From PMG-095 sp037200885 (GTDB lineage Bacteria > Myxococcota_A > Polyangia > Polyangiales > Polyangiaceae): a stretch of DNA of 64,000 nt. The position numbers and the translations under genes are program-made. Every line of letters begins with the position of its first letter. Position 1 is the stretch's first letter. Shown piece by piece: positions 11,907 through 20,349 of this stretch. The DNA lies in the NCBI GenBank assembly GCA_037200885.1, contig JBBCIN010000001.1:1054001-1118000 (forward strand). The letters run 5' to 3'. The notes under the pieces are model-generated. The model was not told the origin of the DNA, made no database searches, and worked only from the letters and a program-made list of their open reading frames with translations.

Positions 11907-12659
11907 ATGAAACACCGATCCTCGATTGCTCTCAGCACACTGTGCGCCTTAGGCCTAGGCGCTTCGCTCCTTGCTGCTTGTGGCGGCCGCTATCAGGTCC
12001 TGCGTGAGGTCGAAGACGACCCGGCGAGCGGTGGCAGCAGTAGTGGTGGCACGTCGAGCACTGGCGGTTCGGCTCCGCTACGCGCGGGGTCGAGCAGCGG
12101 TGGATCGAGCAGCGCGGGGTCGGGCAACGCGGGGTCGAGCAACGTGGGGGCGGCGGGCAGCAGCAACTGCATGAACGTCAGATGTGCTCTCCCCAAATGT
12201 CTCGCGGGGGCCACACCCGTAACTCAGCCCGGTCAATGCTGCCCGACGTCGTGTTCTGCCTGTCCGCTCTGTCCGGTGCTCAACTGCCCCGTGGGCACTC
12301 ACAGCGAGACGCCTGCTAACGACTGTTGTCCGACCTGCATCAAGGACGGGGACGCGCTTTGCCAGATGGGGCTTCAATCGTACGCCGCACAGCGTGACGC
12401 GATATTGAACAAGTACCGATACGGCTGCGGAAGCGACAGTGAATGCGTCACGATTGCGCCCGTCAATCTGTGTGAGCAAGGCTGTTCGTACGCGGCCGTT
12501 TGGTACGGCGTCGCTGACTCGTTCGAGTCGAATCTTGCAAACGCAGCGGACATGTATTGTTCCGGCTGCAAGCTTGGCCCGGTCCCGCCCTGTGCCACAC
12601 CGTCCACGCCAGTCTGTTTGAACGGACAGTGTCAGTTGTCGGTCATTTTGCCCAAATAG
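11907..12659 (+). CDS. Cys-rich lipoprotein with Gly/Ser linker
   Basis: 250 residues. The signal peptide ends in a lipobox LAAC with C25 as the lipidated residue, so the protein should be anchored to a membrane. A low-complexity Gly/Ser linker (about 41-86, built from repeated GGSSS and AGSS units) precedes a compact domain with about 25 Cys, including CCPTSC and CCPTC motifs like those of von Willebrand type C repeats. Such linkers and Cys-rich heads are common in secreted myxobacterial lipoproteins. The disulfide-rich domain suggests an extracellular adhesive or protective role, but no specific function can be given. Confidence 0.8.
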   Translation: MKHRSSIALSTLCALGLGASLLAACGGRYQVLREVEDDPASGGSSSGGTSSTGGSAPLRAGSSSGGSSSAGSGNAGSSNVGAAGSSNCMNVRCALPKCLAGATPVTQPGQCCPTSCSACPLCPVLNCPVGTHSETPANDCCPTCIKDGDALCQMGLQSYAAQRDAILNKYRYGCGSDSECVTIAPVNLCEQGCSYAAVWYGVADSFESNLANAADMYCSGCKLGPVPPCATPSTPVCLNGQCQLSVILPK

Positions 12660-12763
12660 CCGTGAAGCGCAGAGTCGAACAGGCGTACACACGCGCGCTT
12701 GCGCATACATTGGGCGCGCAGTCGCAATTGTGACACTTCATTTCGCGCTCACTAAGACGTTCG

Positions 12764-13591
12764 TTGGGAACAGACAAGCGTGGCAAGAATGCTACCTTGC
12801 CAGGTCCCACGTTGCTCACGTTTGCATTCGCATCGCGTTGTGTCTCGGCGCTCGCTCTCGCAGGTTGCGCTGTTTCGCCGCGTGAAGCCGCCTGGCCGGA
12901 ACCCGCGACGACCGAGCAACGCTCCGGCGACGACGCAAGAGTCATCGAACAACCGGTATGCGTGGGCACTCGCTCGTGGTCTGCCGGCGCGCTTGGAGAT
13001 ACCGTGCTCTTCCGTACGCGTCGCATGGGTAACCGGATCGCGGTCGGCTACTTCGTGTATTGGTCCGAGGAGCGGCCGTGGGGCGACAATCTCGTTTCGT
13101 ATACCGTTCTACCCGCGCTTGCGGTCGACGCCGTGTACAGCCACTTCCTGTTCGTCTTCCCCGGCATCAAGGATGCCATGTACGGTTCCGGCGATGTCGA
13201 AGGCGCGCAGGTCGTGTATCAGCAACGTCCAGACGGCTCGCTCGAGGTCGTGAATGGTCGCGCCGATGACGCGAATCACGCGCCGGTTTCCTTGTCACGC
13301 TCCGACCTGCTCGATTCCAAGGGCCGTGTCGTGCTGCTGAGCGATGTCTGGAGTCATCAGCTCGGTGCGCATGGCGGCGCTCGCTTTGCCGAGGGTTCGC
13401 CAGCGGGGCTGAAGTGCTTCGCGAAGTCGTCCTTGCAGCCGATGACCGAGCTCGTTGCCCGGGCATTTCGTTTGGGCAACGTTCGTCAGCCCTTGCGTGG
13501 CAATCCGGCCTGGCTCGAGCCTGGGCTCCCCGAGACTACGCCGGCCACGGAGCAGCTAGCCGGCGCCAAGGCCCGCGCTCAGCGGCATTGA
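12764..13591 (+). CDS. putative lipoprotein of unknown function
   Basis: 275 residues if started at TTG 12764; TTG codons a few residues later would also fit, so the start is uncertain. A short hydrophobic segment ends in LALAGC, a plausible lipobox. The mature part holds conserved-looking stretches, including RIAVGYFVYWSEERPWGDN and VYSHFLFVFPGIKDAMYGSGDVEGA, which suggest an ordered domain in the envelope. No family was recognised. The next gene starts 55 bp downstream. Confidence 0.65.
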   Translation: MGTDKRGKNATLPGPTLLTFAFASRCVSALALAGCAVSPREAAWPEPATTEQRSGDDARVIEQPVCVGTRSWSAGALGDTVLFRTRRMGNRIAVGYFVYWSEERPWGDNLVSYTVLPALAVDAVYSHFLFVFPGIKDAMYGSGDVEGAQVVYQQRPDGSLEVVNGRADDANHAPVSLSRSDLLDSKGRVVLLSDVWSHQLGAHGGARFAEGSPAGLKCFAKSSLQPMTELVARAFRLGNVRQPLRGNPAWLEPGLPETTPATEQLAGAKARAQRH

Positions 13592-13646
13592 AGCGCGAGG
13601 CTGCGCCACGCTTGCTCTGGCGGCGCGTGCGGTCTACGCACTCGGC

Positions 13647-14240
13647 ATGTTCAGCAGCGAAATCTTCGCCACCGTTTTCGGGGTGGTCTTCATCGCCGAG
13701 CTGCCGGACAAGACGGCGGTCGCGGCCTTGGTATTGGCCACGAAGCATCGAGCGTTGCCGGTGTTTGCCGGCACTGCGCTGGCTTTGATCGTACAAAGCC
13801 TGGTCGCGGTGGCAGCAGGCGGCGTCTTGGCGTTGCTCCCGCCACGTCCGGTGCACATCGGTGCCGGCGTGTTATTCCTCGTCTCTGCGGTGTCGATGTG
13901 GCGCAGCAAAGACGAACCGGGCGAGTTCGGCGAGGGCGGGGGGGACGGGGCCGACGCGGTCGAGACGAGCTTCAAGGCCGCGTTTTTCAAGGCGTTCGCG
14001 GTGGTATTTTTGGCGGAGCTGGGCGATCTGACGCAACTCGGCACCGCCGCGCTGGCCGCGCGCTTCCGCTCGCCAGTGACGGTATTTGCCGCTTCCGCGC
14101 TGGCGCTGTGCGCGGTGGCCGCGCTCGCGGTCTTCCTCGGCAATCGTCTGAGCCGATTGATCAATCCGCGGCACGTGCAGCGGGTGGCTGCGGTGGTCTT
14201 TGCGCTGCTTGGGCTCGGCTTCGTGACGGGCTTGATCTGA
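13647..14240 (+). CDS. GDT1/UPF0016-family membrane transporter
   Basis: 197 residues with six predicted membrane segments arranged as two homologous halves. Each half has the family signature: AELPDKTAVAAL near residue 18 and AELGDLTQLGT near residue 124. The acidic residues of these motifs lie in the ion path of GDT1/TMEM165 proteins, which move Mn2+ or Ca2+, usually in exchange for protons. The variants ELPDKT and ELGDLT are a recurrent subfamily form in bacteria. The central loop is Gly/Asp-rich (EFGEGGGDGADAVE). It probably exports Mn2+ or Ca2+; no metal-responsive riboswitch was recognised upstream. Confidence 0.88.
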   Translation: MFSSEIFATVFGVVFIAELPDKTAVAALVLATKHRALPVFAGTALALIVQSLVAVAAGGVLALLPPRPVHIGAGVLFLVSAVSMWRSKDEPGEFGEGGGDGADAVETSFKAAFFKAFAVVFLAELGDLTQLGTAALAARFRSPVTVFAASALALCAVAALAVFLGNRLSRLINPRHVQRVAAVVFALLGLGFVTGLI

Positions 14241-14249
14241 GGCTACGCT

Positions 14250-14462
14250 TTACGCGGATTTTTGCAGCCGCGAGTGCTGATTCCAGCAGCTCGGGCAGCG
14301 CCATTCCAAGACCAATCGCCCGTCACGCGTCGGTCGACGATGGAGGTGCCAGGCCGCAGTCTCGCCGGTCCGGCTGGGTGTTGCATTGCTGCGCGGCGAA
14401 AGCGCGGCGCAGTCGACGCAATGATGAATGATTCCGGGCGGGGATGGGGGTGAGCTGGACAC
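14250..14462 (-). CDS. small zinc-ribbon-like protein
   Basis: 70 residues from a GTG. Two Cys pairs, CVDC near residue 15 and CPSC near residue 57, flank a central strand-rich part (AWHLHRRPTRDGRLVLEWR), the expected pattern of a small treble-clef or ribbon zinc site. The Cys spacing and W/R-rich strands argue against a random frame. It is convergent with the GDT1 gene, with 9 bp between stops. No ribosome-binding site is obvious. The function is unknown; a nucleic-acid or protein-binding role would be usual for such ribbons. Confidence 0.45.
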   Translation of the reverse strand: MSSSPPSPPGIIHHCVDCAALSPRSNATPSRTGETAAWHLHRRPTRDGRLVLEWRCPSCWNQHSRLQKSA

Positions 14463-14609
14463 GGCGAACTGCGCCGTCCGAACGGCCCTGGAGCGATCGA
14501 CTTAAGCGCACGCCTGCGAGCTGCAGAAATCGGCGGCAAGGGCCCAAAGATCCTGCGAAACCTGCCGTTCATCGCCTGTAGGGAGAACCATGCAGCACAA
14601 GGCACAGCC

Positions 14610-15551
14610 GTGAACCGTCGCGATTCGGCTCGCCCCGCGCAGCGACCGGCGGCACTCGCGGACCTCGAACGGTTGGTCCGGCAACTGGGTCAACCGGACC
14701 AGGGCCTGCTCGACGCGGCCAGTGAGACGATGCATGGCATGTCCGCAGCTGTCGACCTGTCGGTGATCCCAAAGTTCTTAGAAGAGTCCGCGGAGATCTG
14801 CGTGGCGGCCCACACGCGCTGGCGCGATACCACGCCCGAGCAGCGCGCACTGCTCCGCGGCTGCTCACTCGATTTGATCGGTCTGACCGCAGACCAATGC
14901 TTGCGTTTGGATCGCAGCTTTGCCGAATACCGTCAATCCGAGGCCGACGTGAGAGGTGCCGGCGAACAGCTCGTCTCCGCGCTCGAGCGCGCCGAGGCCC
15001 TGGCCGAGCAAGCGCGTTCGGTGATTCAGACCGTGTCGGGTGTGCCTCAACAGGGCGTCGCGGCCGAAGTCGAGGATCCCGCCGCCGCCTTCACCGGCGC
15101 GCTTTCGAGCCTGCGAGACACCGCCCGTGAGCTGCTGGAGCGCGGCTCTCCCCCCGTGCGCAAGCGCTGCAGCCTGTACGCGTTGGATCAGGCATACGTT
15201 CAGATGTTGGAGGCAACCATCGGCGAGCTCCGGGAGCTCACGCGCAAGGCATCCGACGCAGCCGCAGTCGCGCGCAAGAAGGTGCAGGTCGAACGAACGT
15301 TCGCGTGTGCACGGCCTCTGGTCGACCAAGTCGCGCAGGCATTCGAGCACGCGAGCCGCCTCGACAGAAAAATCACGCCGCTACGAAGCAGCCCAGATCC
15401 GGCGCAGGCCAAGCGTACCGCAGATCAGAAGGGCCGCGGGACGGTGATGATGCAACAGAAGACCGTCGTCATGAAGCCTGCGGCGGCAACGTCGGCGAGG
15501 CAGGTGGAAAAGCTCGTGATCGGTGGCGTTGGCGATCGCTACAAGCGTTAG
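14610..15551 (+). CDS. hypothetical helical protein
   Basis: 313 residues from a GTG. It is almost entirely alpha-helical and Ala/Leu/Arg-rich, with long amphipathic stretches at about 105-150 and 195-250 that could form coiled coils. The C-terminus is basic with a repeated TVMMQQKTVVMKP segment. There is no signal peptide or membrane segment, so it is likely cytoplasmic. I do not recognise a family. The gene converges on pfk, with a GC-rich hairpin (arms 15551-15556 and 15567-15572) between the stops. Confidence 0.75.
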   Translation: MNRRDSARPAQRPAALADLERLVRQLGQPDQGLLDAASETMHGMSAAVDLSVIPKFLEESAEICVAAHTRWRDTTPEQRALLRGCSLDLIGLTADQCLRLDRSFAEYRQSEADVRGAGEQLVSALERAEALAEQARSVIQTVSGVPQQGVAAEVEDPAAAFTGALSSLRDTARELLERGSPPVRKRCSLYALDQAYVQMLEATIGELRELTRKASDAAAVARKKVQVERTFACARPLVDQVAQAFEHASRLDRKITPLRSSPDPAQAKRTADQKGRGTVMMQQKTVVMKPAAATSARQVEKLVIGGVGDRYKR

Positions 15552-15577
15552 GCTCGGCCGCACGGGCGAGCCGAGAT

Positions 15578-16936
15578 TCACATATTGAATGCGACGGGCT
15601 GGCCCGTGGATTCGATCACGCTCGTCCACAGATCACCCGCCGTGTCGACTTGCTTGCGGAAGCGCGTGGCGAGGGGCATGGGCACGTGCACGAAGCGGCC
15701 GTGCCAGCGTCCAATCAACATCTCGGTGTTGCCGGCCAACGCGGCGTGCACGGCATTGCGGGCCATGTTCCAGCAATACACGCTGTCGGCCGGCGACGCG
15801 GGCACGCTGCGGATGTGGTAGCTGGGATCCAAGTACTTCAGCGTGATCTCGAGGCCGCGAGACTTGCAGTGCGCGATGATCTTGTCGCGCAATACGACGC
15901 CGATGTCATTCAGCTTGGCGTTGCCGCTCGCGTCCGTGGAAGCCGGGCCGTCGCTGACGCAGAGATCCTGCCCGGCGCCCTCGGCGACGACGATCACCGC
16001 ATGCGAATCGCGGGTCAGGCGTCGTTCGAGCAGGCGGAGCAAGCCGGTCTCGCCATCGAGCGACACGGGCAACTCTGGGATCAATACGAAATCCACATCG
16101 GTGGAGGCCAGGGCGGCGTGACAGGCAATGAAGCCCGAGTGGCGGCCCATGCATTTGACCAAGCCAACGCCGTTCTTGGCGCCCTTGGCTTCGACGTGCG
16201 CGCTCTTGATCACGTCGACCGCAGCGGAGAACGAAGTCTCGAAGCCGAAGCTGCGGTCGATGAAATGAATGTCGTTGTCGATCGTCTTCGGGATGCCAAT
16301 CACGCCGATCGACAAGCCTCGATTCTTGATCTCGGAGACGAGAGTCATGGCGCCGCGACAGGTGCCGTCGCCGCCCACCACGAACAGCACCCCGATGCCG
16401 AGCTCGACCAAGCGGTCGACCATTTCTTTCGGATCTTGATTGCCGCGCGAGGTGCCGAGCACCGTGCCGCCCTCGTGATGAATTTCCGCGACTGATTCGG
16501 GGGTCAAATTCAGGGGTTGATGCCCGTAGCGTGGGATCATGCCCTCGAAGCCGTAGCGAAAACCGACGATTTCACGAACGCCGTAGCCGTGATTGAGCTC
16601 CAGCACCAAACCACGCACCACGTTGTTCAAACCCGGGCACAAGCCGCCGCAAGTGACGATCCCGCATTTGAGCTTGCTGGGGTCGAAAAACAAGCGATGC
16701 CGAGGGCCCGCCAACTCGAAAGCCGGAGCCCGCGAGAGATCATCCTTGAACTCGGTTAGGCGCGACAAACGGTCGTCGAGCAGCACGCGCTCGGCTTGCC
16801 CGACGTAGTGGACGGCAGCTTGACTCAACCGGTCGGCGAGCGGTGAGGGGATCTCACAGGGCCCGAGGATACTGATTTCCAGGTCGGACGCGACCACCCG
16901 CTGAGCTCGCTCTGGAACGGTGAGCGCAATCGACAT
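15578..16936 (-). CDS. ATP-dependent 6-phosphofructokinase (long, PfkA superfamily)
   Basis: 452 residues. It phosphorylates fructose 6-phosphate to fructose 1,6-bisphosphate in glycolysis. The phosphate-donor site reads G188-G-D-G-T192, and the catalytic loop is P216-K-T-I-D-N-D. The Gly after GGD indicates ATP as donor, because pyrophosphate enzymes have Asp there. The Lys in PKTIDND is the residue usual in pyrophosphate-type and in plant and trypanosome-type ATP enzymes. MGRHSG and PELPVSLDGE follow as substrate-binding segments. It has about 130 residues more than E. coli PfkA, mostly at the N-terminus, which again fits the plant/trypanosome-like long group. Confidence 0.93.
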   Translation of the reverse strand: MSIALTVPERAQRVVASDLEISILGPCEIPSPLADRLSQAAVHYVGQAERVLLDDRLSRLTEFKDDLSRAPAFELAGPRHRLFFDPSKLKCGIVTCGGLCPGLNNVVRGLVLELNHGYGVREIVGFRYGFEGMIPRYGHQPLNLTPESVAEIHHEGGTVLGTSRGNQDPKEMVDRLVELGIGVLFVVGGDGTCRGAMTLVSEIKNRGLSIGVIGIPKTIDNDIHFIDRSFGFETSFSAAVDVIKSAHVEAKGAKNGVGLVKCMGRHSGFIACHAALASTDVDFVLIPELPVSLDGETGLLRLLERRLTRDSHAVIVVAEGAGQDLCVSDGPASTDASGNAKLNDIGVVLRDKIIAHCKSRGLEITLKYLDPSYHIRSVPASPADSVYCWNMARNAVHAALAGNTEMLIGRWHGRFVHVPMPLATRFRKQVDTAGDLWTSVIESTGQPVAFNM

Positions 16937-17360
16937 CCCGAAGGAGTGTGGCGGGCTCAGGTTTCCGGGTGCTTTCGGTGGGGTTGCCGCCTACGGATCG
17001 CAGCGGGGGCTGATGGGACGTCAGTCACCAATTGCCGCTCGTTCCGTTCATCGACCTTCTGATCTGTCTAGTCGTATTGCTACTTGCCAAATTTGGAGTT
17101 TGCGAATTGGCACGCCTCCCAGAGTCGCCTGCTCGTTGCGGCCAGATCGGGAGACGTGCCTCGAGCGGAGCACGAGCGAGTTCACGTCGAACCGTCGCGG
17201 GTCGTGATTGAAGGACGCGCTGACCGACACCCGCTGCGCGCGCCGCAATGGGCCGTCCTCGGGTCCGCGCAAGGCTCGGTTTTCGAGCTTAGTTTCGCCG
17301 CAGATCGAGCTAGTTTCTGCCGCGGTTCACATCTTTCCCGGGCGGTGCTAGCTACGGCGC
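16937..17360. other. 424-bp divergent intergenic region between pfk and yebC
   Basis: No supported gene. It must contain the promoters of two divergent genes. A perfect inverted hexamer TGCCAA (17085-17090) and TTGGCA (17107-17112) with a 16-bp spacer could be a binding site, but the arms are short. A CTAG-containing AT-richer patch lies at 17061-17100. Nothing else stands out. Confidence 0.4.
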
Positions 17361-18113
17361 ATGAGTGGCCATTCCAAGTGGGCAACGATCAAGCGCGCGA
17401 AGGGCAAGACCGACGCGGCGCGCGGCAGAATCTTCACCAAGTTGATCCGTGAGGTCGTCACGGCGGCGCGCATTGGCGGGGGTGACATCGACGCCAACCC
17501 GCGTCTGCGCAAGGCGGTGGCCGATTGCCGTGCTCAGCAGATGCCCGCCGACAACATCAAGCGCGCCATCCAACGCGGTACGGGCGAAATTGCCGGCGCG
17601 GCTTACGAAGACGTACTGTACGAAGGCACAGGCCCGGGCGGGACGCTGTTTCTGGTCGAAGGCACTACCGACAACCGAAATCGCAGCGCGGCCGAGCTGC
17701 GCAAAATCTTCGAACGCCACAGCGGCGCCATGGGCGGCGCAGGCGGCGCACAATGGGCCTTCGATCGCTTGGGCACGATCACGCTCGACAAGAGCGCGGT
17801 CACCGAAGATCAACTGATGGAAGCCGCCCTCAGCGCGGGAGCCGAAGACTACCGCGACGAAGGTGACGTCTGGGTCGTGTACACACCGCCCAATGATTGC
17901 GACACGGTTGCCGCCGCTCTAGAAGCCGCCAAGCTCCCCGTCCAATCCAGCAAAGTGGCCTGGATCCCCAAGAACAAGAAAGCCGTCACAGGGCGCGAAG
18001 CCGAAGTCTGCCTGAACCTCGTCGATTCCCTGGACGAACACGACGACGTAGCCAACGTCTACGCCGACTTCGACATCTCCGAAGAAGACCTAGCAAAGCT
18101 CAGCGCCGGCTAG
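17361..18113 (+). CDS. yebC: YebC/PmpR-family protein
   Basis: 250 residues, the usual length. The N-terminus MSGHSKWATIKRAKGKTDAARGRIF is the family hallmark, followed by AQQMPADNIKRAIQRGTGE and YEGTGPGGTLFLVEGTTDN. Members were described as DNA-binding regulators and, more recently, as ribosome-associated factors that help translate poly-proline stretches (TACO1/YebC2 studies). In many bacteria yebC lies by ruvC; here it is alone. A hairpin lies just after the stop. Confidence 0.95.
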   Translation: MSGHSKWATIKRAKGKTDAARGRIFTKLIREVVTAARIGGGDIDANPRLRKAVADCRAQQMPADNIKRAIQRGTGEIAGAAYEDVLYEGTGPGGTLFLVEGTTDNRNRSAAELRKIFERHSGAMGGAGGAQWAFDRLGTITLDKSAVTEDQLMEAALSAGAEDYRDEGDVWVVYTPPNDCDTVAAALEAAKLPVQSSKVAWIPKNKKAVTGREAEVCLNLVDSLDEHDDVANVYADFDISEEDLAKLSAG

Positions 18114-18135
18114 TCTGCCCGTGCGTGTGTGCCCG

Positions 18136-18163
18136 TGCCCGATCTCGCTCCAGGGATCGGGCA
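18136..18163 (+). terminator. stem-loop downstream of yebC
   Basis: TGCCCGATC (18136-18144) and GATCGGGCA (18155-18163) are perfect 9-bp arms with a 10-nt loop. A TTTTATT run appears about 14 bases later rather than directly after the stem, so it is a possible but not canonical intrinsic terminator. GTGCCC-type short repeats surround the first arm. Confidence 0.4.
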
Positions 18164-18183
18164 TCTCCCTCGATCCAGTTTTA

Positions 18184-18227
18184 TTGATGGTCACGCGCCC
18201 GTCGCGTCCGTCCCAGCCTTCGGCGTC
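18184..18227 (+). repeat. short dispersed repeat, copy 2
   Basis: Shares the anchors TTGATGGTCACGCGC and AGCCTTCGGCGTC with the elements near 7.9 kb. On the minus strand this copy reads LDAEGWDGRDGRVTI in an open frame, so the family may derive from the end of a protein-coding gene. The other two copies differ by two bases between the anchors and would be out of that frame. Confidence 0.4.
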
Positions 18228-18293
18228 CAAGCAAGGCACCCCGCATTCCGCGAGCTGCGCTGCTGGATCATGATCGCCCACTCTCGCCAATTG

Positions 18294-18878
18294 TCAGCGT
18301 CGCGTCGTGGCGACCGGTACATACGCAAGCTCGCGCTTGTCTCGCACCGCACGGAGCAGCAAGCCGCCTCGGCTCATGTCGCCGAGGCCCGCGAACTCCG
18401 CCGGAAAGAACAAGGCTTGTCCGAACACGTCCAGCAACGGTTCGACGTACTTGTCGTTCGCGATGCTGCCTAGGAGAACGAAGCGCGTCAGTGCTGCGGA
18501 GCGCTCGAGCAGCGCGCTGGCGTGGCGAACGAGTGGTACGGAAAAGTGTGGGTTGTGTTGATGGATCGAAACGTTGGCCCAGCCGCGCAGACGCTGGAGC
18601 GTGACACGCTCGTCGACGGTGCACAGTCCTCCGCCCGCGCTGATGACGTAGCTAGTCTCCGTTCCCGCTCCAGCCCGGCCAAAAGCGCGCGCGTACGCCA
18701 GCTTGCCTCGAAAATACAAGCCGCTCACGAAGCTGAACAAGTCTCCCAGCGCGGCACCTTCCGCCGAGCGCAGCTCGTTCGCCAATCGAAACTTCGTCGA
18801 AGGATTCAAAAGCATCGCTCCGCGCCGGCCGCTGAGCTTGGCCGGCGAGAGCAAGAAGATCGTGCACGGTTCGGTCAT
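18294..18878 (-). CDS. conserved hypothetical protein
   Basis: 194 residues from the ATG at 18878; an upstream in-frame ATG at 18908 is less likely. The N-terminus TIFLLSPAKLSGRRGAMLL is followed by ALGDLFSFVSGLYFRGKLAYA, well-ordered segments that look conserved, and a C-terminal LLGSIANDKYVEPLLDVFG. There is no signal peptide or membrane segment. The function is not known to me. It is divergent from the DUF1810 gene with 64 bp between starts, so the two may share a control region. Confidence 0.7.
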   Translation of the reverse strand: MTEPCTIFLLSPAKLSGRRGAMLLNPSTKFRLANELRSAEGAALGDLFSFVSGLYFRGKLAYARAFGRAGAGTETSYVISAGGGLCTVDERVTLQRLRGWANVSIHQHNPHFSVPLVRHASALLERSAALTRFVLLGSIANDKYVEPLLDVFGQALFFPAEFAGLGDMSRGGLLLRAVRDKRELAYVPVATTRR

Positions 18879-18942
18879 GCGCAAAAACCGAATGCAAGAG
18901 CCATGCACGAGGGCGAAACGGACGCCATGCTAGGGTTGAGCC

Positions 18943-19428
18943 ATGTCGCCCCGCAGCTTGCAGCGGTTCCACTCGGCGCAGGCGGACGCACACGACGGTT
19001 ACCCGACAGCGCTGGCCGAGATACGCACGACCGGCAAGCGCTCGCACTGGATTTGGTACATCTTTCCGCAGCTCGTTGGACTCGGGTATTCGTCGGAGTC
19101 ACGGCGATACGGGATCGCGGGGCGGGCGGAAGCGCAGGCGTACTTGGAAGACGTCCGACTCAGGGCACGCTTGCTCGAGATCACGACGGCGGTCGTCGAG
19201 CGGTTAGAGCAAGGCTGGTCATTGCCCAAGATTATGGGCTCCGCGATCGATGCACAGAAGCTCGTCTCCTCGCTGACGTTGTTCGAGCAGGTCAGCCGCG
19301 AGATGCCAGCCGGCGCGGCAGCTGCCGAATATGCCGCGATGTCGGAGGTTGCCGAGCGGGTGCTAGTCGGCGCCGCGGCACAGGGCTATCTGCGCTGTCC
19401 CTTCACCACGCGCGAGCTCGAGCGGTAA
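18943..19428 (+). CDS. DUF1810 family protein
   Basis: 161 residues, typical length. The family signature RSHWIWYIFPQLVGLGYSSES is clear at about 33-53, preceded by LQRFHSAQADAHDGYPTALAEIR and followed by SLTLFEQVS. DUF1810 proteins are small, soluble and calpastatin-like in fold predictions; no biochemical role is established. Its stop lies 2 bp from the stop of the convergent lipoprotein gene. Confidence 0.9.
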   Translation: MSPRSLQRFHSAQADAHDGYPTALAEIRTTGKRSHWIWYIFPQLVGLGYSSESRRYGIAGRAEAQAYLEDVRLRARLLEITTAVVERLEQGWSLPKIMGSAIDAQKLVSSLTLFEQVSREMPAGAAAAEYAAMSEVAERVLVGAAAQGYLRCPFTTRELER

Positions 19429-19430
19429 GC

Positions 19431-20144
19431 TCACTGCTCTGGAGCGAGCACGCCGATCTTCGCGTCGTACATCATCGGACCGTACTCCGGATCTTTGATC
19501 ACGATGCTGTAGTCGTTCGGCAGCTCGACGTTGAGCGCGAGAGGCACACGCGGCATGGGGGCGATGCCCTGATCCTTGCCGGTCAACGTGAGGCTAACGC
19601 GGTCGGCATCTTGTTTACCGGGCAAAAATTGGATCTTGTGCCACTTGAGCAGGTTGCCTTTGTAGCGGTTGAGCGTCACCCACCAGTACTGGCCGGCGCC
19701 ATCCTTGACGAAGCGCACGGACTCGACCGGGATCTTGCCTCGCGCCCTTGCTACGCACTCGCGAGCATCAGCGGGGTTGTCGGCGCTGCCCTCACATTGT
19801 TCCTTGGCCGACGTTCCGACAGCCGAGCCCGTGAAGTTGAATACGTACACCACGTCGTTTCCGGTCAGTAGATCGAGCGGCGGACGGCTGGCCTTGCGCA
19901 GTCCATCCCCGGGCTCTTCCGCAGGTTGGGCTGCTTCCTTGCTGACTTCGCTGGGCGCGGCATCGACGTGCTGCGCTGCGCCGGCTCGCGTTGGAGCAAC
20001 GGACGAAGCCGGTTCGGCTTTCGCTTCGCCGGTCGGATATGAGCTCGGGGCGATGGCTGGGCTGGCGCAGCCGAGCAGTGAGAACAGGCCGGTGCTAATC
20101 AACGTGAGCGCGGTCGCGCGGGTGCTTCGAAGTACGCTTGGCAT
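19431..20144 (-). CDS. putative lipoprotein of unknown function
   Basis: 237 residues from the ATG at 20144, chosen because a signal peptide begins there (VLRSTRATALTLISTGLFSLLGC) with a purine-rich AAAGGA upstream. SLLGC is the lipobox. An Ala/Pro/Glu-rich linker of about 70 residues leads to a beta-rich C-terminal domain (VVYVFNFTGSAVG, ESVRFVKDGAGQYWWVTLNRY, YGPMMYDAKIGVL). It probably sits in the envelope facing the periplasm. I recognise no family. Confidence 0.72.
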   Translation of the reverse strand: MPSVLRSTRATALTLISTGLFSLLGCASPAIAPSSYPTGEAKAEPASSVAPTRAGAAQHVDAAPSEVSKEAAQPAEEPGDGLRKASRPPLDLLTGNDVVYVFNFTGSAVGTSAKEQCEGSADNPADARECVARARGKIPVESVRFVKDGAGQYWWVTLNRYKGNLLKWHKIQFLPGKQDADRVSLTLTGKDQGIAPMPRVPLALNVELPNDYSIVIKDPEYGPMMYDAKIGVLAPEQ

Positions 20145-20349
20145 GCGAGGTAGTGTCCTTTGGTCGCGGCTCACGATGAGGCGACACACTCCGCAAAACG
20201 GCCCGCGCGATAGCTCGGAATAGGACGAACGCTCGACTTTTTTCAGGCGCGCTGTGGCATTGACTCGGACATTCGCCCTCATCGGTCGCCGTCCGAGTGA
20301 CCTCACCCGAGGTGTGGTCGCGATTCACCGAGGTGGTTGCCGAACGCGG

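Noticed and set aside
12080..12160. Tandem GGGTCGAGC-type units as a mobile or regulatory repeat
   Set aside because: They encode the Gly/Ser linker of the lipoprotein in frame and are explained by it.
15305..16495. 396-residue open frame on the plus strand
   Set aside because: Lies opposite phosphofructokinase and has no motif; a typical antisense shadow of GC-rich coding DNA.
18522..19871. 449-residue open frame on the plus strand
   Set aside because: Spans three supported genes in other frames, is Arg-rich and has no domain.
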